DNA of 8,560 nucleotides from Porphyrobacter sp. (GTDB taxonomy: Bacteria; Pseudomonadota; Alphaproteobacteria; Sphingomonadales; Sphingomonadaceae), in assembly GCA_014359685.1 (NCBI GenBank), contig JACIYY010000308.1, positions 1 to 8,560 of the forward strand, in the 5' to 3' direction. A model generated the notes under the pieces. It was not told where the DNA came from. It saw only the letters and a list, made by a program, of their open reading frames with translations, and searched no databases. The position numbers and the translations under genes are program-made. Below are positions 1-5,507 of this stretch, one piece after another. The stretch's first letter is position 1; every line of letters starts with the position of its first letter.

Positions 1-1033
1 CATGGAACAGGTCGCCGACCTGCTGCCCGGCGCGCCGGCCGATGCGCTGCGGCGCCGCAGCATCGCGCTGCTGGAGGACCTCGCCCCCGTGCTCGACCGC
101 CGGGCGCGCGAGGGGCATGTGCGCCATTGTCACGGCGACCTGCATCTGGGCAATATCTGCCTGTGGCGGGGCCAGCCGACCTTGTTCGACTGCCTCGAAT
201 TCGATCCCGAACTGGCGACGATCGACGTGCTCCATGACCTCGCCTTCCTGCTGATGGACCTGTGGCAGCGCGGCTATCGCGACGAGGCGGCGCTGCTGTT
301 CAACCGCTATCTCGACCGCACGAACGAGGAGGACGGGCTGGCGGCCGTGCCGCTGTTCCTCAGCCTGCGCGCGGCGGTGCGGGCGCATGTCGAGGCCAGC
401 GCCGCGCGCGCCCGGCAGGGTGCGGATCGCAGCAGGGCGGTGGCGGCGGCGGGCGCTTATCTTACCGCAGCGCTGGCCTTCCTCGAGAGGCAGGAGGCGC
501 GGCTGGTGGCGGTCGGCGGCCTCAGCGGCACGGGCAAGTCGACGCTGGCGGCTGCGCTGGCGGCGCGGATCGGCGGCGCGCCCGGCGCGCGCTGGCTGCG
601 CTCCGACGTGCTGCGCAAGCGGCTGCACGGCGTCGCCCCGGAAAGCCGCCTGCCGCCGGCGGCCTATGCGGCACAGGAGAGCGCCGCCGTCTATGCGGAC
701 CTGGCTGCGGCCGCGCGCGGCACGTTGCAGGCCGGGCGGTCGGTCATCGTCGATGCGGTGTTCGCCCGCCAGAACGAGCGCGAGGCGGTGGCGGCGATGG
801 CGCGGGAGGCGGGCGTCGGCTTCACCGGGCTGTGGCTCGAAGCGGCGCCGGACCTGCTGCGCGAGCGGGTTGCCGCGCGGCGCGACGATGCCTCCGATGC
901 CGATCTCGCGGTGCTCGAACGCCAGCTCGGCTACGATCTGGGCGATCTGGCGGGCTGGCAGCGCGTGCCGGCTGCGGGACCGCCCGCCGAGGTGCTGGCT
1001 GCGGCGCTGCGAATCCTGGGAGACGGGCGATGA
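1..1033 (+). CDS. Bifunctional APH-like kinase / P-loop (AAA_33-type) ATPase, 5' truncated by window edge
   Basis: This is the C-terminal ~343 residues of a two-domain protein. An aminoglycoside-phosphotransferase-like fold is followed by a P-loop nucleotide kinase-like domain. The first part carries the APH catalytic signature HGDLHLGN (residues 44-51, counted from the first ATG at base 2) and a following FDCLEFDP segment (62-69) in the position of the metal-binding Asp motif. The second part has a Walker A motif GLSGTGKST (173-181), then WLRSDVLRKRL and VIVDAVF (248-254), typical of AAA_33/gluconate-kinase-like ATPases. Family members are usually about 500 residues, so roughly 150-170 N-terminal residues should lie to the left, and the ATG at base 2 is probably internal. 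The substrate is unknown; antibiotic resistance should not be assumed from the APH fold. It overlaps the next gene by 4 nt, implying co-transcription and coupled translation. Domain calls are sure; the function is open. Confidence 0.88.
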   Translation, partial: MEQVADLLPGAPADALRRRSIALLEDLAPVLDRRAREGHVRHCHGDLHLGNICLWRGQPTLFDCLEFDPELATIDVLHDLAFLLMDLWQRGYRDEAALLFNRYLDRTNEEDGLAAVPLFLSLRAAVRAHVEASAARARQGADRSRAVAAAGAYLTAALAFLERQEARLVAVGGLSGTGKSTLAAALAARIGGAPGARWLRSDVLRKRLHGVAPESRLPPAAYAAQESAAVYADLAAAARGTLQAGRSVIVDAVFARQNEREAVAAMAREAGVGFTGLWLEAAPDLLRERVAARRDDASDADLAVLERQLGYDLGDLAGWQRVPAAGPPAEVLAAALRILGDGR

Positions 1034-2019
1034 CCACGATGCGCGCCATGCAGCTCGATGCGCCGGGTGCTCCGCTGCGGTGGGTCGAGCGGCCGCTGCC
1101 CGAACCGGGCGAGAACCAGCTGCGCGTCGCCATCGCCGCCTGCGGCGTCTGTCGCACCGACCTGCATGTCGTGGATGGCGACATTCGCGGCCCGCTGCCG
1201 ATCGTGCCGGGGCACGAGATCGTCGGACGGGTGGACGCGCTGGGGCCGGGCGTGCAGGGGCTGGCGATCGGCCAGCGCGTCGGGGTTCCCTGGCTCGGCC
1301 ATAGCTGCGGGGTGTGCCCCTATTGCGCCAGCGGGCGGGAGAATCTGTGCGACGCGCCCGGCTTCACCGGCTTCACCCGCGATGGCGGCTTTGCCAGCCA
1401 TTGCATCGCCGACAGCCGCTTCTGCTTCGCGCTGCCCGACCGGTTCGACGATATCCATGCCGCGCCGCTGCTGTGCGCCGGGCTGATCGGCTATCGCGCC
1501 TATCGCCTCGCGGGGGAGGCGCCGGTGCTGGGCCTTTACGGCTTCGGTGCCGCCGCGCACATCCTTGCGCAGCTGGCGGTGGGACAGGGCCGCACGGTGT
1601 TCGCCTTCACCCGCGAGGGCGACCGCGCCGGGCAGGCCTTCGCCCGCCGGCTCGGCTGCGCCTGGGCCGGCGCCTCGACCGAGGCCCCGCCCGAGCGGAT
1701 GGATGCGACGATCCTCTTCGCGCCCGTCGGCGCGCTGGTGCCGCTGGCGCTGAAGGCGGTGAAGAAGGGCGGCCGAGTGGTGTGCGCCGGGATCCACATG
1801 TCCGACATCCCGTCCTTCCCCTATGCCGACCTGTGGGAAGAGCGCTCGATCCTCTCGGTCGCCAACCTGACCCGCCGGGACGGGACCGAATTCCTCGCGC
1901 TGGCGGGGCAGACCGCGATCCGCACGCAGGTCACGGCGATGCCGCTGGCACTGGCCAACGAGGCGCTGGCAAGGCTGCGTTTGGGCGCGGTCGAAGGCGC
2001 GATCGTCCTCGTCCCGTGA
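1030..2019 (+). CDS. Zinc-dependent alcohol dehydrogenase (AdhA/AdhP-like, MDR superfamily)
   Basis: This encodes a 329-residue cytoplasmic medium-chain dehydrogenase, predicted to interconvert an alcohol and an aldehyde with NAD(P). The catalytic zinc ligands are visible: Cys41 in GVCRTDLH, His62-Glu63 in PGHEIVG, and Cys149 in LLCAG. The structural zinc lobe has its four cysteines at 93, 96, 99 and 107. The nucleotide-binding turn is GLYGFGAAAH (168-177), a GxGxxA variant of the usual Rossmann signature. Length is normal for the family (about 330-350). The ATG at 1030 overlaps the upstream stop (ATGA); a second in-frame ATG at 1039 is a possible alternative. The stop is 20 nt from the convergent fixJ stop. 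Related Zn-ADHs sit in low-oxygen regulons of rhizobia, which fits the adjacent FixL/FixJ pair, but no regulatory site for this operon is inside the window. The substrate cannot be told from sequence. Confidence 0.93.
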   Translation: MTTMRAMQLDAPGAPLRWVERPLPEPGENQLRVAIAACGVCRTDLHVVDGDIRGPLPIVPGHEIVGRVDALGPGVQGLAIGQRVGVPWLGHSCGVCPYCASGRENLCDAPGFTGFTRDGGFASHCIADSRFCFALPDRFDDIHAAPLLCAGLIGYRAYRLAGEAPVLGLYGFGAAAHILAQLAVGQGRTVFAFTREGDRAGQAFARRLGCAWAGASTEAPPERMDATILFAPVGALVPLALKAVKKGGRVVCAGIHMSDIPSFPYADLWEERSILSVANLTRRDGTEFLALAGQTAIRTQVTAMPLALANEALARLRLGAVEGAIVLVP

Positions 2020-2039
2020 TGCCCCGCTGCGCCCGAGCC

Positions 2040-2723
2040 TCAGCGTCCTGCGGGGGATGGGTCATCGCGGGCCGCGGCGGCGGCCGCGTGCCGGCTGCGC
2101 CATTGCGCGTCCGATCCCAGCCCGGCGGCGAAGGCGATCCGCAGGGCGTCGGCGAAGTTGGTCACCTCCAGCTTGCTCATCACATTGGCGCGATACACTT
2201 CGACGGTGCGCGAGCTGATGCCCAGATCGTAGGCCACGGTCTTGTTGGGATATCCGCAGGCGAGGCCGTCGAGCACCTCGCGTTCGCGCTCGGTCAGCGC
2301 CGCGACCTGGGTCTGCGCCCAGCGTTCGTGATCGCGCTGCGCCGCCTCGCTGCTGGCCCGCCGGCGGGCGACCTCGATCGCCTGCAGCAGCCGCTCGCGC
2401 TCGAACGGCTTTTCCAGAAAGTCGACCGCGCCCGCCTGCATCGCGCGGACCGCGGTGGCGACATCGCCATGCCCGGTCAGCACGATCACCGGCAGGTTCA
2501 GTCCGCGCCGGGCCATCTCCTCCTGCACCTGCAGCCCGTCCATTCCCGGCATCCGGATGTCGAGCAGCACGCAGGCCGGCTGGTCCCGCTTCGCGCCCTT
2601 GAGAAAGCTCTCGCCGTCGGCCCAGCGTTCGACCCGGAAGCCGCTGGTGCGCAGCAGGAAATCGAGCGAGCGGCGCACCGGCTCCTCGTCATCGACCACA
2701 TGGACGAGATGGCCGTGATCCAT
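2040..2723 (-). CDS. fixJ: FixJ-type two-component response regulator (LuxR/NarL HTH)
   Basis: This 227-residue transcription factor is predicted to be phosphorylated by the FixL kinase encoded divergently. The receiver domain spans residues 1-120: acidic pocket Asp11-Asp12, phospho-acceptor Asp55 in LLDIRMPGMDG, switch Thr83 in VLTGHGD, and Lys105 in EKPF. The linker is followed by a LuxR-type helix-turn-helix (about 139-200) with LTEREREVL, then GYPNKTVAYDLGISSRTVEV, very like rhizobial FixJ. The last ~25 residues are a low-complexity Ala/Arg tail not typical of FixJ, which usually ends near residue 205. The ATG at 2721-2723 has a purine-rich GGGAGGCAGGGGT stretch just upstream. The reading frame stays open far upstream, antisense to fixL, but the receiver domain begins right at this ATG. 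FixJ normally activates microaerobic genes; its targets here are inferred only. Confidence 0.93.
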   Translation of the reverse strand: MDHGHLVHVVDDEEPVRRSLDFLLRTSGFRVERWADGESFLKGAKRDQPACVLLDIRMPGMDGLQVQEEMARRGLNLPVIVLTGHGDVATAVRAMQAGAVDFLEKPFERERLLQAIEVARRRASSEAAQRDHERWAQTQVAALTEREREVLDGLACGYPNKTVAYDLGISSRTVEVYRANVMSKLEVTNFADALRIAFAAGLGSDAQWRSRHAAAAAARDDPSPAGR

Positions 2724-2753
2724 ACCCCTGCCTCCCTCACCCCTGCCTGCCTG
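2724..2753 (-). repeat. Tandem 15-nt repeat in the fixJ leader
   Basis: Two adjacent 15-nt units begin with ACCCCTGCCT on the + strand, at 2724 and 2739; the first 10 nt are identical and the units then differ at two positions. On the fixJ-coding strand this gives AGGCAGGGGT twice, so the purine-rich ribosome-binding region is duplicated directly before the start codon. This may be chance in a biased sequence or a local duplication. Confidence 0.5.
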
Positions 2754-2775
2754 CGCACCGGTGAAACGGGTGCGC
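2753..2775. promoter_or_regulatory. Inverted repeat between fixJ and fixL
   Basis: GCGCACC at 2753-2759 is matched perfectly by GGTGCGC at 2769-2775, with a 9-nt spacer. It lies 30-52 nt upstream of the fixJ start in the divergent intergenic region. It could be an operator or a hairpin in the fixJ mRNA leader. It does not resemble the known FixJ (GTAMGTAG-like) or FNR/FixK (TTGAT-N4-ATCAA) sites. The remainder of 2724-2957 shows no convincing sigma-70 promoter; a GATAAT hexamer at 2944-2949 could be a -10 for fixL but has no matching -35. Confidence 0.35.
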
Positions 2776-2957
2776 GCGATGGCGGGCGCGGCGCGTGCCG
2801 ACCCCGACCCGCCGCCGATCGGCCGAGACGCCGGGGGCGCCAGCCGCCATGCGGGCGGGACGGGCCGCGATCGGGCGCCGCCATCCGTCCCGGCGAGTCG
2901 TCGCCAAGGCAGCAGAGGAGAGGCCGGCATGCAAGCATTTGTCGATAATGGCGGGGT

Positions 2958-4856
2958 GTGGTGCCCGCGCTCTCCCACGATACCCCGGCACCCCGCCCGG
3001 CGCGGAAGCGGCAGGTGAGCGAATCGCCACCGGGCGCGCGCTTGTCCTCGGCCGTGGCCCGCCATGCCGCCGCTGCGGGGGCGGTCGCCGCGAGCTATCT
3101 GGTGCGTCTGGCGGCCGAACCCGTGCTCGGCGACAGGGCGCCGTTCCTGCTGTTCGTGCTGCCGGTGGTGTTCGCCATTCTGGTCAGCGGGAGAGGGCCG
3201 GCCGTGCTCGCCGGCTTGCTGTCGCTGGTGGCCGGGTTCAGCCTGCTCGATCCGGCCGAGCGGTTCGCCGCCGGCAGCCTGCTGGAGGCGGTGCTGTTCA
3301 TCCTCGTCTGCGGCGGGATCGGCTGGCTCGACCAGCGCCTCGCCACCCAGCGCAGGCTTGCCAGCCAGGCCGCGCGGCAGCTCGAACTGCTGGTCGAGGC
3401 GGCTTCGGGATACGCCATTTTCATGGTCGATGCCCAAGGCTTCGTCACCAGCTGGAATCGCGCTGCGGAGGAGGTGCTCGGCTGGCGCAGGGCGCAGGCG
3501 ATCGGCCAGCATTGCGCCATTTTCCTCACCGGACCAGACGCCCGGCGGCAGGCGATGGAGCAGCTCGACCGCGCCCGGCGCGAGGGGCGCTTTTCCGGCG
3601 AAGCCTGGCAGAAGCGGGCCGACGGCTCCGAGTTTGTCGCCAATGTCTCGATCGCCCCGATCATCGGCGAGAGCGGGGCGGCGCTGGGCTTTGCCAAGAT
3701 CGTCCATGACGTGACCGCCCGCCGGGCCGAGGAGCGGGCGCTGCAGCGGCGCGAGGAGCACCTGAAGTCGATCCTCGCCACCGTCCCCGACGCGATGGTG
3801 GTGATCGACGAGCGGGGAATCATCCTGTCGTTCAGCCATGCGGCGGAACGGCTGTTCGGCTATCCGGAGGAAGCGGTGGCGGGCCGCAATGTCAGCCTGC
3901 TGATGCCCTCCCCCGACCGCGAGCGGCACGATGCCTATATCGAGCGCTATCTGGCGACCGGCGTGCCGCGCATCATCGGCATCGGCCGGATCGTCACCGG
4001 GCTGCGCGCCGATGGCAGCACCTTCCCGATGGCGCTGTCGGTCGGCGAGGCGCAGGCCGCCGACCAGCGGCTGTTCACCGGCTTCATCCAGGACCTGACC
4101 GAGCGGCGCGATTTCGAGGCGCGGCTCGAACAGCTCGAATCCGAGCTGATCCACGTCTCCCGGCTGAACGCGATGGGAACGATGGCCTCCACGCTCGCGC
4201 ACGAACTGAACCAGCCGCTGACCGCGATTGCCAGCTATAGCGAGGCGGCAGCCTTCCTGCTCGACCGGTCGGAGGAGCCGGACACGGCGATGCTGCGCGA
4301 CGTCATGGGGCAGATCGCCGAGCAATCGCTGCGCGCCGGGCGGATCGTGCGGCGGCTGCGCGAATTCGTTTCCAGGGGCGATCTGGCCAAGACGATCGAG
4401 GACCTTCCCAAGGTGATCGAGGAGGCGAGCGCGCTGGCGCTGGTCGGGGTCCGGGAAAAGGGCGTCGCGACTCACTTCACCTATGCGCCCGACGCCACCC
4501 CGGTGCTGATCGACCGGGTGCAGATCCAGCAGGTGCTGATCAACCTGATGCGCAACGCGGTCGAGGCGATGGAGGGGATGCCTGCCAGGCAGCTGAGCGT
4601 CGCCACCGCGCTGCTCGATCCGATGAGCGTCCAGGTCTCGATCGCGGATACCGGCTGCGGGATCGCGCCACAGGTGCGCGACAAGCTGTTCGAGGCGTTC
4701 AACAGCAGCAAGGACAGCGGAATGGGCCTGGGCCTGTCGATCTGCCGCACCATCGTCGAGGCGCATGGCGGTCGCATCACGGCACTGGACCGCGAGGGAG
4801 GCGGGACCGAGTTCCGCTTCACGCTGATGCGCCCGCAGGTAGATGGCGACGGGTGA
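2958..4856 (+). CDS. fixL: FixL-type membrane-bound haem-PAS oxygen-sensor histidine kinase
   Basis: This inner-membrane sensor kinase is predicted to be active when haem is deoxygenated and to phosphorylate FixJ. Residue numbers count from GTG 2958 (632 aa). Four hydrophobic segments lie at roughly 37-52, 61-77, 81-97 and 106-123, followed by PAS1 (about 141-256) and the haem PAS (about 265-382). The HisKA domain has phospho-His415 in LAHELNQPL. The ATPase domain has the N box (Asn529, Asn533), DTGCG (564-568) and GMGLGL (588-593). Aligning by eye to Bradyrhizobium FixL, haem ligand His200 corresponds to His324, Arg206 to Arg330, Ile215 to Ile339, Arg220 to Arg344, Leu236 to Leu360 and Ile238 to Val362, at identical spacing. 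His214 is replaced by Arg338. An alternative GTG start at 3015 (613 aa), with a weak GGAAG upstream, is equally possible. The gene diverges from fixJ instead of preceding it in an operon. Confidence 0.93.
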   Translation: MVPALSHDTPAPRPARKRQVSESPPGARLSSAVARHAAAAGAVAASYLVRLAAEPVLGDRAPFLLFVLPVVFAILVSGRGPAVLAGLLSLVAGFSLLDPAERFAAGSLLEAVLFILVCGGIGWLDQRLATQRRLASQAARQLELLVEAASGYAIFMVDAQGFVTSWNRAAEEVLGWRRAQAIGQHCAIFLTGPDARRQAMEQLDRARREGRFSGEAWQKRADGSEFVANVSIAPIIGESGAALGFAKIVHDVTARRAEERALQRREEHLKSILATVPDAMVVIDERGIILSFSHAAERLFGYPEEAVAGRNVSLLMPSPDRERHDAYIERYLATGVPRIIGIGRIVTGLRADGSTFPMALSVGEAQAADQRLFTGFIQDLTERRDFEARLEQLESELIHVSRLNAMGTMASTLAHELNQPLTAIASYSEAAAFLLDRSEEPDTAMLRDVMGQIAEQSLRAGRIVRRLREFVSRGDLAKTIEDLPKVIEEASALALVGVREKGVATHFTYAPDATPVLIDRVQIQQVLINLMRNAVEAMEGMPARQLSVATALLDPMSVQVSIADTGCGIAPQVRDKLFEAFNSSKDSGMGLGLSICRTIVEAHGGRITALDREGGGTEFRFTLMRPQVDGDG

Positions 4857-4885
4857 CGGGCCGGGTGACAGGGCTGGCGCAGCGG

Positions 4886-4903
4886 ACATCTACGTAGCGA
4901 TGT
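4886..4903. promoter_or_regulatory. Candidate FixJ-type binding site upstream of the single-domain receiver gene
   Basis: ACATCTACGTAGCGATGT contains the perfect 8-bp palindrome CTACGTAG (4890-4897), flanked by a 5-bp inverted repeat ACATC/GATGT. It resembles the GTAMGTAG half-site reported for rhizobial FixJ. It is 61-78 nt upstream of the start codon at 4965, a reasonable place for an activator site if the message has a short leader. I saw no second TACGTA in the window. The assignment rests on motif resemblance only. Confidence 0.4.
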
Positions 4904-4922
4904 GAGGCCCCGCCTGCGCTAG

Positions 4923-4948
4923 CGGCTGCGCGATGATCTTCGCAGCCG
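4923..4948 (+). other. Perfect 8-bp stem-loop between fixL and the receiver gene
   Basis: CGGCTGCG (4923-4930) pairs perfectly with CGCAGCCG (4941-4948) around a 10-nt loop. It begins 66 nt after the fixL stop and ends 16 nt before the receiver ATG. No T-run follows, so it is not a standard intrinsic terminator. It could stabilise the fixL 3' end, lie in the receiver-gene leader, or be an operator. Confidence 0.4.
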
Positions 4949-4964
4949 ATCCGCGGGGCGCCGC

Positions 4965-5384
4965 ATGAGCCCATCGCCCGAACCGGCGGCCCCCCGCCTC
5001 CTGCTGGTCGAGGACGACGATGCGGTGCGGCGCGGGCTGCTGCTGCTGCTGCATTCGCGCGGCTACGATGTCAGGGCCTACCCGTCGGGCGTCGGCCTGG
5101 CGATGGACCCCGGCGCGCTGGGTTGTGCCATCCTGATCGCCGATCTGATGATGCCGCAGGCCAACGCGATCGATCTGCTGGCGGCGCTGCGCGGCGCGTC
5201 CTGGATGGGACGCTCGATCCTGATCAGCGGAAATCTCGACGCCGGCTGGCGGGCACGGGCGATCGCCGCCGGATATGACGCCATCCTGCCGAAGCCGATC
5301 AGCGAATCGATCCTGGTGCGCACCGTCGAGGAGCTCCTGCCGATGCCGCCGGTCGGGTCGCCCGGGCGCGAGGGCGGCGCCTGA
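4965..5384 (+). CDS. Single-domain response regulator (receiver only), possible FixT-like partner of FixL
   Basis: This is a 139-residue stand-alone receiver domain with no output domain. Visible phosphorylation-site residues are Glu16-Asp17-Asp18 (acidic pocket, in LLLVEDDDA), Asp60 in ILIADLMMP as phospho-acceptor, Ser88 in LISGN at the switch-Thr position, and Lys110 in LPKPIS. The ATG at 4965 is the first start in the frame; the ribosome-binding site is weak (GGGG around 4955). It follows fixL by 108 nt on the same strand. In Caulobacter, the single-domain regulator FixT inhibits FixL, so a feedback or phosphate-sink role is a reasonable inference. It has only one cysteine (Cys54), so it cannot carry a four-Cys iron-sulfur cluster like Caulobacter FixT. 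A role with another kinase remains possible. The receiver fold is sure; the partner is not. Confidence 0.9.
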   Translation: MSPSPEPAAPRLLLVEDDDAVRRGLLLLLHSRGYDVRAYPSGVGLAMDPGALGCAILIADLMMPQANAIDLLAALRGASWMGRSILISGNLDAGWRARAIAAGYDAILPKPISESILVRTVEELLPMPPVGSPGREGGA

Positions 5385-5395
5385 CGGGGGCGTCC

Positions 5396-5413
5396 TTCCG
5401 TACAATTCCCGAT
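5396..5413. promoter_or_regulatory. Possible activator site upstream of hsp20
   Basis: TTCCGTACAATTCCCGAT sits in the 123-nt gap before hsp20, about 95-112 nt upstream of the start codon. It is more AT-rich than its surroundings and bears a loose likeness to the GTA...ATTTCCC arrangement of the S. meliloti fixK FixJ-binding region. No clear -35/-10 pair follows; CTTGCC at 5421 is the only -35-like string. Weakly supported. Confidence 0.22.
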
Positions 5414-5483
5414 GCTGGCGCTTGCCCCGGCCGGTTAGTGTCGTCGCGAAGTCGGACCCGGTCTCCACCGGCCTGCACTTCGG

Positions 5484-5500
5484 ACCCTTTGAAAAGGAGT
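5484..5500 (+). promoter_or_regulatory. hsp20 ribosome-binding site inside a small hairpin (candidate RNA thermometer)
   Basis: AAAAGGAGT (5492-5500) is a strong Shine-Dalgarno sequence, 7 nt before ATG 5508, and fixes that start over the in-frame GTG at 5499. The same bases can pair with the sequence just upstream. CCTT (5486-5489) pairs with AAGG (5494-5497) across a TGAA loop, and the stem continues past a bulged A5498 with C5485-G5499 and A5484-T5500. A weak stem holding the Shine-Dalgarno, with a bulge, is what a small-heat-shock RNA thermometer of the ROSE/fourU kind looks like. Energy and melting were not computed. Confidence 0.4.
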
Positions 5501-5507
5501 GCCTGAC

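Noticed and set aside
262..1029. Open frames overlapping the APH/P-loop gene, one reading into adh
   Set aside because: The Arg/Gly/Ala-rich translation shows no motif; the overlapping frame carries both kinase signatures, and adh has its own start in an ATGA overlap.
2066..2088. GC hairpin as an intrinsic terminator for adh
   Set aside because: No T-run follows and it lies in the fixJ coding region; left as a speculation only.
2020..2948. + strand open frame across fixJ
   Set aside because: No recognisable domain; it is the antisense of conserved receiver and HTH sequence.
2724..4889. The fixJ frame stays open for over 700 codons antisense to fixL, as if encoding a giant protein
   Set aside because: The translated sequence is low-complexity Arg/Ala/Gly/His/Gln without domains, typical of antisense frames in high-GC DNA, while fixL on the other strand has clear domains throughout.
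4933..4953. TGATCTT-CGCAGCCGATCCG recurs almost exactly inside serS near 8193-8213
   Set aside because: The serS copy encodes ordinary conserved residues (GDLSQPIR); one near-match of this size between an intergenic hairpin and a gene is best treated as chance.
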